A DNA stretch of 64,000 bases, from positions 18,099,201 through 18,163,200 of the forward strand of contig CM068314.1 of NCBI GenBank assembly GCA_034766995.1, written 5' to 3'. How positions within the stretch are numbered: position 1 is the stretch's first letter; every line of letters begins with the position of its first letter. The notes beneath the pieces are model-generated. The model was not told where the DNA came from. It did not search any database and saw only the letters and a list, made by a program, of their open reading frames with translations. The DNA is from Acanthacorydalis orientalis. Taxonomy: Eukaryota; Arthropoda; Insecta; Megaloptera; Corydalidae. Positions 55,030-64,000 of the stretch are shown here, in pieces. The position numbers and the translations under genes were made by a program.

Positions 55030-55414
55030 ATGGAAAAAAGCAAATAAGACCAAAAAAATTGTGCTGTAAAGCAACAGAAACTGCTCATAAACTAAACGAT
55101 GCTTGTGATGTGGGTACTGATAAGGAACGTACGGTGCAATGGTGGTTCCAAATGGATAGGGCTCTCGTCCTCAGCATTTCATGCTGGGGACGAGAGCCTT
55201 TAAGATGAAGAAGATCGCAGGCGGCCTTCTTCAGTTTATAACGATCAACTGAAAGCGTTAGGTGAATCAGAATAACGACAACAATTCGAGAGTTTGAACA
55301 AAAGTTAGGCCTTAGTCATTCAATAGTTCTGAACTACTTAAAACAGCTAGTAAAATAAAAAAAAAAATGTTTATGAATTTGAAGGTCACAAACCGCAATT
55401 ATTTTTCTGCTAAC

Positions 55415-55418
<4 letters not shown>
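55030..55418 (+). pseudogene. Broken mariner transposase (Tc1/mariner, N-terminal part)
   Basis: Reading across frames gives a clear mariner N-terminus. ATG at 55030 opens MEK; after a one-base frame change it continues KQIRP, then KATETAHKLNDAC, DVGTDKERTVQWWFQ, then HAGDESL, a stop, DEED, RRRPSSVYNDQLKALGES, another stop and shift, then TTIREFEQKLGLSHS and LNYLKQL. These correspond to the two helix-turn-helix DNA-binding regions and the GDESLEDE/GRPS linker of mariner transposases. About ten residues after KQIR appear to be missing. The last recognisable piece, resembling the HEL...RFEVCSNLL stretch, runs into a (TA)n array at 55419. The DD(34)D catalytic domain and the 3' terminal repeat are gone. 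It has several frame changes and stops and is clearly dead. The 100 bases upstream may be its 5' UTR. Confidence 0.9.
55160..55198. repeat. 18-bp inverted duplication inside the mariner relic
   Basis: The arms 55160-55177 and 55181-55198 are reverse complements except for one G/T position, separated by a 3-base loop. The right arm is the original mariner coding sequence for HAGDESL. The left arm and a few flanking bases are extra relative to the family and interrupt WWFQ-RF. The result is a near-perfect hairpin. Confidence 0.9.

Positions 55419-55487
<69 letters not shown>
55419..55487. repeat. (TA)n array, 69 bp, at the mariner breakpoint
   Basis: About 34 uninterrupted TA units starting exactly where recognisable mariner sequence stops. 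Confidence 0.95.
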
Positions 55488-55492
<5 letters not shown>

Positions 55493-55619
55493 TTCTATTA
55501 CTATTTTAAAAAGCAATTTTAAATATAAAATAAAAATATTTACTATTGTATTATTAAAACCTCTAAATATTTTTACTTGTATTCATTGAAATAATATACA
55601 TTTTTTATATCACTCGTTT

Positions 55620-56080
55620 ATGGTAACTGAACTTCGCATGTAGACAACCGACAACCAGTGTTCCTGGTAATGAAATATAGAAGTTAATTAATTTCTCGCA
55701 ATGAATTAATAACAAAATGTCATCATACACCGCATTGATGAAACTCAAATAATAACATCCGTGCTAAGAATACAAAACACGTTTAATATCGTTATTTTCC
55801 AACGCTGTCTACAAACTAATACCCGTAGTAAAGGCGACTCGACTCTGGCCGATAGCGCGTCGGTCAATTGCAAAACAAACCTTTACAAAGAGCATTCGTA
55901 TAATGTAGTTGGTATTCAAAATAACCAGTTCGGACACAAAGACAAGGGAAATGGACACAAGGGCGGAGAGGAAGTCGACCGGGCAAAGAGGAATGAGATT
56001 GAAAGGGACGAAGAACCTGTGTGTTGTTCACCGGACATTGTATAATCCGGACTGAAACCCTTTCTTGTAGTTATTCGTTG
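55620..56080. other. Unique island right of the mariner relic
   Basis: A 94-codon plus frame with ATG (55761-56045) encodes a hydrophilic, Lys/Glu/Asn-rich peptide, for example GHKDKGNGHKGGEEVDRAKR. I recognise no domain. A real small exon cannot be excluded. Confidence 0.25.
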
Positions 56081-56269
56081 TTACAATTGTAGGTCACTTT
56101 TACATATATCTATCAGCGTTTAATATCATAAAATTATTTTATTCGATTTTTTTTCATAACAAAAACTTTTAAATTAACTATTATCGTTATTATTATTATT
56201 ATTAGTCCCGACAAAATTCAATTATACGTTTGAATAACAAAAACTTAAAAAAATATAATTATAGAAATA

Positions 56270-56316
<47 letters not shown>

Positions 56317-57145
56317 GAAAGTGTGCTTGTATGAATGTATATACTATCTATATAAAGTTATTTCTAGAAATAAATGTTATGTTTTAATATCTTTTAATTT
56401 GAAAAAAAATTAAGTATATTTTTATTATGACTCAAAACTCTACAATTTTGAATGAGATATAAGTTTTTTATTTACATGCTTAACTATTAAATGAAATATA
56501 ATTCTTGTTTTCGTGATTAATAAATACCTAATAAATATTATGTAATTTTTCTACAATAGTAATATAAAATAACTAAAAACAATGATAATAAACTATTGAA
56601 AATTGACATATAATCAAACTTAACCTTATTTAAAAAGTATTTTTTTACATTTATAATACATTTGTAAGAAGTTGAATGATTTCTAGACAAATAGTAAAAC
56701 GAATTGAAACTCTGACAATAGATGAGACAATGGTATCTGTGATTTATGAGAAAAACTCTTCTTTTCAGTCAAGTGATAAATCAGTATAACAACCATTACG
56801 ACAATGCTATTAAAGTGAAAGCTGTATCGCAAATGTGTGTTTTTTAAACCTATATCGTTCACAATTGACAATTTGTAGACTTTACAATAGGAATGAATCA
56901 AACACTACCGCGTTCTGTTTCGTCACATGAATACAGTCAGTGAATCAGTACAATCAATTGTGATAGTCAATTTTCTTTAGGTAGACTCAGATTATTTTTG
57001 TATTAGATAGGATTATTTAGAATAAATTCTATATATGTCAGATATAAAATAATTAATGAATATTCTATTTATATATTATTTAAACAGTAGGACATAAATA
57101 TTAAACAAATGTATTTTAATTGTACAACGTGATTATATATGCTCA

Positions 57146-57146
<1 letters not shown>

Positions 57147-57204
<58 letters not shown>
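57147..57204. repeat. (TA)n array, 58 bp
   Basis: Uninterrupted; directly left of the 57230-57740 island. Confidence 0.95.
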
Positions 57205-57207
<3 letters not shown>

Positions 57208-57229
57208 CAAAGCAACAAAGTTGCAGTAT

Positions 57230-57740
57230 AGGGATATGTGATAATCCTTGTAAGCGAAGCTTTATCGTATAATGTACGTGGACAGGCGAGAGTATATAAA
57301 ACCTCGGATTCTGGAGGCGTGGGAAGCGACAAGACCGGGAACAGGAAGACTAGTCGTGTGGCATAGGACATCGGACGACACAACCTCACACCACCTCTAC
57401 GTCCCACTCCTTGACATCCTGAAATATTTATCTCGCTCGGACCGTACCGAATAATACTGTATATTAGCCATCAGAGTTACCACCTCCGAAACGCCGTCGC
57501 CCCTTTATCGTCGAACTCACGGGTTGCCATAATACTACATTGGTTTCAAAGGTTTAATTCCATTTTAAAACTTTATTGCGGAAATGGATAATGGGAGTGT
57601 TTTATTTTATTTAGCGTGACCTTTCGCGAGGTTGTACTAAGGTCGAAACGGGGGGAGGGTGATTTAATGTATCGTTTTAGTGATTTAGTTTAATTTAAAT
57701 CTCTGAATGGAGTGATATTTTCGGGTCACTGGTCAAAGGG
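57230..57740. other. Unique island, GC-enriched
   Basis: Several hundred bases of mixed sequence with CCTCCGAAACGCCGTCGCCC (57484) and AACGGGGGGAGGGTG (57648). Frames are short and overlapping. Confidence 0.3.
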
Positions 57741-58199
57741 CATTTTATTTGATAGAATCAAGTATCTTTTACGCATTTTGTATTATTTTTTTTTGAAAAA
57801 ATTCCACGCGCACAACACTTTTCACACTATATGTTTTTAAACATTTTTATTTACACATTATATATGTATTTACTAGTGGAAATATTTTATATATACAAAA
57901 AATATTTTTAAATGGAAATTGAATATTGAACTCTATTAAGTTTTTTATTAAAGTACATTAATAAAATATAAATATAATTCAATATATGTATATATATATA
58001 TATATATGTTTGAATGTATAGAAAATTCGATTATTCACACAACGGAACAGAAAAATCACATTACATTTTATTCTATACATCACTTTTCAAGAAACGAAAT
58101 TTATCATTAAACCATTTTTAAAGTAAACGAAATACTCGAGTTGTGCGCAAATGATAAACATAATACGTATAAATATTGAAAAGAAGAACTTATTTCGTA

Positions 58200-58440
58200 T
58201 AAAAACGATACAATTTCATCACTTACTTTTATCCAACTGCATCATGTTACTTCTGTAACAGTACACGTAAAGAAGGGAGCATTCCCTACGTTCTTGAAAC
58301 TCATCAATCATGCCCAAGTGTAGGATGATGGCACCGACCTATCACGTGCCATTCAAGAAACCAGAAATATTAAAATGGAATCTTTAATCAGTTTTCTCAT
58401 GATGTACAAGTGACAGTTGACAGCTGCCTCGTTTACATTC
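58200..58440. other. Small unique island with minus-strand donor-like site
   Basis: On the minus strand ATGATGCAGTTGGATAAAA is followed by GTAAGTGATG. Joined to the 32838 exon it would be out of frame (see rejected list). Confidence 0.2.
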
Positions 58441-58558
58441 TTACATATTTCGCAAAGTAATGTATGCTTATAATTTTACATTTTCAATATTACGCCTTCT
58501 CATACATTTATTTTCTTTTCAATATCCTGATTATACCTTATATATACTTACATCAACG

Positions 58559-58566
<8 letters not shown>

Positions 58567-58618
<52 letters not shown>
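58567..58618. repeat. (TA)n array, 52 bp
   Basis: Uninterrupted, preceded by ACGTACATATAA. Confidence 0.95.
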
Positions 58619-58619
<1 letters not shown>

Positions 58620-59232
58620 CAATGACACATTCATATATGAAATAGAAAAAGTAAACATTTACATAAGTAAATCGCGACAAAGAAATTCGTATCACTCAAC
58701 GAAATATATAATAAATTATATAAATATCTAATGGATGTTCATTTATCCTTCTAATTGATATTTTTGTTTATAACTGTGATCCCGTTGATGTATTACCCTG
58801 GTAGTGTTAATCGTTTTGAATCATTTTTTTTTATCTTCTATGTTTAGTTTCAATACGTATATCATCTGAAGTAGGTGGAGATAATTCCTGCAGTTATACA
58901 TAAGGACACTTACACCTACTGACGAGACACTATCTGACAAAAATTGTAGTAGAAGAAAAAAATCTTGCGCGATTCAAAAAAAAATCTTTAGGAAATCAAT
59001 TTTATTTTATTTTTTGTTAATGTATGTATATAAATTATGAATTGTACTTCAGTATTAGTATTTATATACATTATAAATAAGATATTCTAAAAAAATATTA
59101 ACAAATTCATATTCGGTTGAAAAACTGTAATAATAAATTTATTAAAAAAGTCAACATAATACAAAACATACTTTTTGAAACAAATTTAATATTTCAGAAC
59201 TGTAACTATATATTTTATATTGTATGTGTATG

Positions 59233-59233
<1 letters not shown>

Positions 59234-59289
<56 letters not shown>
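59234..59289. repeat. (TA)n array, 56 bp
   Basis: Preceded by TGTATGTGTATGT; uninterrupted. Confidence 0.95.
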
Positions 59290-59293
<4 letters not shown>

Positions 59294-59613
59294 ATAAATA
59301 ATCATTTTATTACGAAAAACAAATAATATTTCCACAAATATCTACCACATTTCTCAGTATACTTTTTGTATATTGATGTAATTTTGTATTTTTGATATTT
59401 TCTTTCGCATAAAATATATACAAGGACACGTTCTAAATTAAACAGTTATAAAAATGTTGCACTATGAAAAATATAAAAACCAATGACATAGAAGTACTTT
59501 CATTTGAAACATTTATTACAAATTAGAAAACGTGACCACAAAAAATAAATAAGTGAAAATAATTGAACTGTATCAAAACTTCCTTCTTTCTTATTTTTTT
59601 TGGAATGTAACTG

Positions 59614-59644
<31 letters not shown>

Positions 59645-59859
59645 ATGCATATATATATATATATACATATTCGTGATAAATTATTTTTAAATTCAAATGA
59701 CAATAATGTAATATTAATTTCGTGTGAAAATATGAAAATAGTGTACCTAGCTCAGAACAAGTTTCTGTACCGATTTATCTAAATCTCACCTATATCAACA
59801 CAAAATCAAAACTAATCACGACATTCTGTAAACTGTGCAACTATAATACTATCCCCTGA

Positions 59860-60250
59860 CAAGAGTATGTAAGCATAACCCTTGGTGTCAGAGAACAGCG
59901 CAGAGGACAGCGGACAACGATGATGGTGGTCGGTAAAGAGACAAGCAAACAATCAGTGTTCGCCATGCGACTAACTAGTGTCAGTCTTCCGGATGTGTAG
60001 CAGGTGTGGGACTGGAGTTTTACTCTCCTGTGTTGATACTATTTCTCTTGCATGAATGGCTATGTACAGACCAATACAGACGGGTGGCATTGTCAACGTT
60101 TCTACACCTTTCCAAAGATCAACATTCCTCTACTCACGTAGTTTACCTAACATGGAGATATACTTGACATCCAAGCTTGTTTATGGATTTCGAATGGATC
60201 TGTTTCATGAATATACGAGTACAGAGCATATAGTGAATTTTATTTTAAAA
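59860..60250. other. Unique island with CAGGTG
   Basis: CAGGTGTGGG at 60001 combines an E-box with a T-box-like core. A 72-codon plus frame (60056-60274) lacks recognisable features. Confidence 0.25.
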
Positions 60251-60707
60251 TTACTAGACGATTATTGTTTTTAAAGTTCATCAAAAAATAAGAAAGAAAC
60301 AGACACATTTTTTTACGAAATTAAATAATTATTATGAAATAATATCTTATACAAATAATTTTAAAAAATATTAACTTAAAGTTTTTTACAAATTAATTCG
60401 ATTCTTCTCCGAAAACAAATTCATATATAAAAATCATATTAATCCGTTTGAATAACACATTTTTATTTTTGTATATTTTTCCTTCTTTTTAGTAAAATAT
60501 TTGTGTTTTCTATTTATTCTTGTCAATAATAAAAAATATATAATGGGTTTTAAATAGATCTTTAAGCCTAGATTATCCTCACATAAATATTTTGCTTACT
60601 CCAGATGTAAATAAATGATGTTTAACTACGAAAATTTCATTTGAAAATCTATTATTATTTCAAACCATTTACGGCTTCTTTCACTGTATTTTTTTTTGTT
60701 ACTTCTG

Positions 60708-60800
60708 TATATCTATCTATCTATGTATCTATCTATCTATATATATATATATACATATATACACACATATATATATATATATATATATATTTATGTATGC

Positions 60801-60870
<70 letters not shown>
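60708..60870. repeat. (ATCT)n-(TA)n-(ACAC)-(TA)n compound array
   Basis: A tetranucleotide (TATC)n block at 60708-60740 leads into about 130 bp of TA with interspersed ACACAC and TATGTATGCA. It is the longest simple-repeat block on the right side. Confidence 0.95.
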
Positions 60871-60871
<1 letters not shown>

Positions 60872-61840
60872 AAACTGAACTGAACTTTTCAAACTTGAAT
60901 TCTAAAATTCAAATTTTTAAGATAGAAAAAAATAGAAATGTAATTAATTTTTAAATATAACAACAACTAATTGCAGTTTCTTATATATTTTTAATATATT
61001 TTTAAACTATAAACATTTGAAGAAAAAAAATACTATTTTGATTAAACGAATGATGGATCTTTTTTGTTAAATAAAGTTGCATCTATCATTTTCTTATACT
61101 ATAGAATAACATTTCAGTAGTATTAATTATGTTCATCGTATTCAATGTATTTGTAAAATAAATATGTTATGTTTATTTAAATGATATTTTTTGTTTTAAG
61201 CGTAATATATTTTTAAACAACTTGTTTATGCATTTTGTTTACCATTGTCATTTATATTCTTCAATTTTTCAAGCTTATCATATTGGGTCTATTAATTGAT
61301 TTTAGATTATATATATATATATATAAGATACAACATCATTAAATAGATTTACTAAATTGTTCACGTTATTACTAGATTTTTTTTAAAAAAATAGATTTCC
61401 AAGAAACTCATTATTAAACATATATTCTTCATTGCGAAACAATTGAATTAAAAGTTATTAAAATTGTTGCTTTTGCTCTGTAATAAACATGACCAGTAAA
61501 TATTACTACATTTTAAGATTGAACTCCTTAATATATATTTTTTCAATCATCGTCGAAAGTCGCCAAAAATTTATGAACAAATCAAAAAAACACATATTAT
61601 AGTGAATTATGAATAACATTTTACTACTCAAGTTGCACAAAATAAATGCAATTTTTGAAATAAGTACATTCGTTTTGAAAATTTCATATATCACATTTAA
61701 TTAGTACATACTTTTTCAACGCCCTGATTATAGAAAATAAAGTGGCATTTATACTGTCTGAATTATTAAAATGGTCAAATTACTGAGTGGCCGGATTATC
61801 CATCGTTCATTATATACATACACATATACATACATAAATT

Positions 61841-61842
<2 letters not shown>

Positions 61843-61893
<51 letters not shown>
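61843..61893. repeat. (TA)n array, 51 bp
   Basis: Preceded by (ACATAC) steps and followed by TGTATAATACATATACATG. Confidence 0.95.
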
Positions 61894-61897
<4 letters not shown>

Positions 61898-62159
61898 AAT
61901 ACATATACATGTACGAGATATATGCATATGTACAAGTGGATAAATAATTTATAGAAAAGTCAATATTTTCATAGTAAAAGTAAATTTGGTTAACTGTAAG
62001 TATTTATTTCCACAATAAAAAATTCATGCACAAACATACATTTCCATATAAGAATATATATATATATATATATACTTCACTGATATATATTTATATATAG
62101 AACTGATTACGGCAATATTACAATGTGTACGTAAGTGTAGTTCCACAATATACCTTAAT

Positions 62160-62450
62160 TCAAACAAATCCATTGTTGAAGTTACAACAGAAAAACTTTT
62201 CGAATAGTATCGACTCGAATAAGTATTTCCTTACTCCGTAGTTCAAATAGTTCCAAGTTTCAGTTTATCTTTGCACGACATTGTTAATATTCCTCAGTGA
62301 ATCCTTCGAAACAGTAAAGAAGAGCAACAGAATTTCAAGAAAAGAACTGTTCGTACAGTGAATCGAGTGAAAGATAAACGAAACAGTCTTGTAGAGCATT
62401 AATCAATTGACCAACTTTACTGAAGATATATTTTTGGTCTTAGAAGACGG
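62160..62450. other. Weak unique island
   Basis: Non-repetitive, moderately A/T-rich sequence without frames or clear motifs. Confidence 0.15.
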
Positions 62451-62534
62451 GATAATATAAAAGTAAAATAAATTAGTAGCGGAATATTTCTTGTTTTACC
62501 TAAGAACTTTGTTAATAGTATCATTTTTTTGTTT

Positions 62535-62581
<47 letters not shown>

Positions 62582-63967
62582 TTATGTGTGTGTGTATGTA
62601 TGTGTTTGTGTATAGGTATTGAAAAATGCAGAGAGAAAAAACACGAACAAGAAAGAAAACTTCGTCGTTTGAAAAACTTTCAATCGTTTTTAAAATAAAT
62701 TTACAATACATAAAAGAAATTGTTCTACTTCTCAATATCGTCTTTTTCGGAAAAGAATTTTATAGCATTTATGAGCGAATATACGTTTAACAAATTATAC
62801 GTTGATAAATTCAGTTTAGTGTATTGATCGTTTCTTTTTTGTATGAAGAGAATAAAGTTATTTTATATTTATTGTAAAGAAAATAAATACATTAATACCA
62901 AATATGAAAAAATAAGAATTGTCCAATTTGATATGGTATTGTATTTTTCTTAAAAATATATCGAAAACATTAATTATTTATATTATGTGATATTGTATTA
63001 TTGTAATATTATTTATTTTCTGTAAAATGAAATACATTATATGAAGATATTTTTTATAATTGTATATTAAATTTTCTTTCAATTTTTTAACTGTATTATT
63101 TAAAAAAATATTTTTCAAGTATAAGTTGTGAACAAGTAGCTAAGAAAATTTCTAATTTTTGTTGAAACACTAATTTATGATATATTTGATTCCCGTTATT
63201 TCCTTTCTTATTCTTTACGAATAATTTGTTGTAAAACATTAAGATTACAAATATATAATTTATAATTATCATATAAATGAACTATTTTTTCATCACTCAA
63301 ACAGCAAAACTTGTTCTGATCAAAAATATTCAATAAATAATTAATTGATCATTTTTGATTGTTGATTACTTGCTTTCAATGGCTATAAAGACATCATCAG
63401 AGCATGGAAAGTACATAAAAATATGGCATGCTGCCAAAATTATATTTTGATATAATTTAGAAATTTGTTTTTTTCTAATAGGACATAATTTTAGTAGCAT
63501 AAAATTGTGAAAGGTAAAATCTATAACATAAAACTTTCTTTTTGGTTTAAACATTCATACTTATTTTATAAAATTTATCAATAGTCACAAATTACTATTA
63601 AATATTTTGATAAAAAGAAATATTATAATGTTTATTGTATTAATTAGTTAGTATAAATGAATTCAGCTATAAAGTCCCACAATTATCCATTGAAATAATT
63701 TTCAAAAAAAATTAACGTTTTAAATTATAATGTAGTATACAAATTGAAGAAAATTTCAATGTTTTCATGAATATTAATTTGTCAAATTTGAAACATCTTA
63801 AGTCAATACTACTGAAAAGGATATATTTTTTGTTTATCACTGACTATAAATAATAACGAATGTCCATTTAAATAAATATACTGGATTCGATGCAATTAAA
63901 AATTTATATAAATAAATGGTTACAAAATAACCTAATAAATAGTGTATGTACCATTGTAAAAACACAA

Positions 63968-64000
<33 letters not shown>

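Larger units (their letters stand above)
1..64000. repeat. Window-wide family of short (TA)n microsatellites
   Basis: Besides the longer arrays listed separately, (TA)n or TA-dominated runs of roughly 16-45 bp occur at about 359, 1546, 2416, 2586, 3463, 3897, 4683, 6091, 8838, 11006, 12779, 13711, 15114, 18650, 19925, 21060, 21132, 21497, 24430, 25890, 26447, 27892, 27941, 28805, 28979, 29022, 31122, 32012, 32619, 33192, 34749, 35236, 35901, 36490, 41356, 42355, 44946, 46556, 47237, 50474, 53241, 53323, 56273, 57989, 59614, 59649, 61309, 62056, 62546 and 63981. Many are flanked by (TG)n, (TATG)n or (TACA)n steps. They generate the YIYIYI chance frames on both strands and carry no genes. Confidence 0.95.
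32839..64000 (-). other. Upstream intron of Rbp6 (partial, over 31 kb)
   Basis: This is everything to the right of the TTACAG acceptor. The preceding coding exon should end in the RRM1-RRM2 linker (PRRAHPK-like) and is not visible, so the intron appears to extend beyond 64000. Upstream of the acceptor, minus-strand positions 32841-32870 carry short pyrimidine runs. The intron contains a pogo-like element, a mariner relic, many TA arrays and several unique islands. Stretches without their own entry, for example 34000-34740, 37030-38100, 39360-40900, 41730-43200, 44960-45880, 46260-47200, 48340-48900, 51500-52200, 53360-53900 and 62750-63980, are A/T-rich with nothing recognisable. Undetected small exons are possible. 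Confidence 0.65.

Noticed and set aside
58234..58290. Minus-strand ATGATGCAGTTGGATAAAA followed by GTAAGTG as a first coding exon of Rbp6
   Set aside because: Joining it to the 32838 exon leaves one extra base, shifting the RRM2 frame into an early stop; no Musashi N-terminal similarity that I can see.
1..64000. tRNA, rRNA, CRISPR, bacterial operons
   Set aside because: No GGTTCGAAT-type T arm in a cloverleaf context, no rRNA-like blocks, no spaced direct repeats, and the splicing and composition are those of a eukaryotic intron.

Overview
This is an AT-rich stretch of animal, almost certainly insect, nuclear DNA. It has no bacterial-style gene layout, rRNA, tRNA or CRISPR. Long tracts of low-complexity A/T are broken up by several dozen (TA)n microsatellites, roughly one per kilobase. 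Between them sit islands of a few hundred bases of better-balanced unique sequence. The one securely recognisable coding exon is on the minus strand at 32746-32838. It encodes 31 residues at the start of the second RNA-recognition motif of a Musashi-family protein, closest to insect Rbp6. It is bounded by a good acceptor and a GTGAGT donor, and both boundaries are in phase 0. I could not find RRM1 or the RNP1-containing exon of RRM2 in the window. The simplest reading is therefore that the whole window lies inside one very large gene transcribed right to left, with about 31 kb of upstream intron (32839-64000) and about 33 kb of downstream intron (1-32745).

The downstream intron (1-32745) holds many TA arrays, a diverged tandem duplication with a unit of about 230 bp at 13.5-14.0 kb, and unique islands such as 2.8-3.3, 8.6-8.8, 11.3-11.7, 14.1-14.5, 22.8-23.3 and 29.6-30.0 kb. 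It also holds a possible nested or antisense exon on the plus strand at 19364-19604, with a TGCTAAC branch-point match, an AG acceptor, an open frame and a GTATGT donor.

The upstream intron (32839-64000) holds two DNA-transposon relics. One is a pogo/Tigger-like non-autonomous element with terminal inverted repeats (44491-44943). The other is a broken mariner transposase (55030-55418) cut off by a 69-bp TA array. Inside the mariner relic, an 18-bp inverted duplication looks like a template-switch mutation. Two sense-strand (minus) splice candidates lie here: a 5'-exon donor near 35659, and a 41-nt cassette exon (40930-40970) that would behave as a poison exon if spliced directly onto the RRM2 exon.

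Together these suggest an intron-dominated regulatory landscape for an RNA-binding developmental regulator. The coding exon begins with an in-frame ATG, so an internal promoter or alternative first exon could give a single-RRM isoform. The species cannot be fixed from the sequence. I saw no clear new multi-gene system. The notable points are the candidate alternative exons, the mutation signature in the mariner relic, and the density of TA arrays with transposon relics next to two of them.
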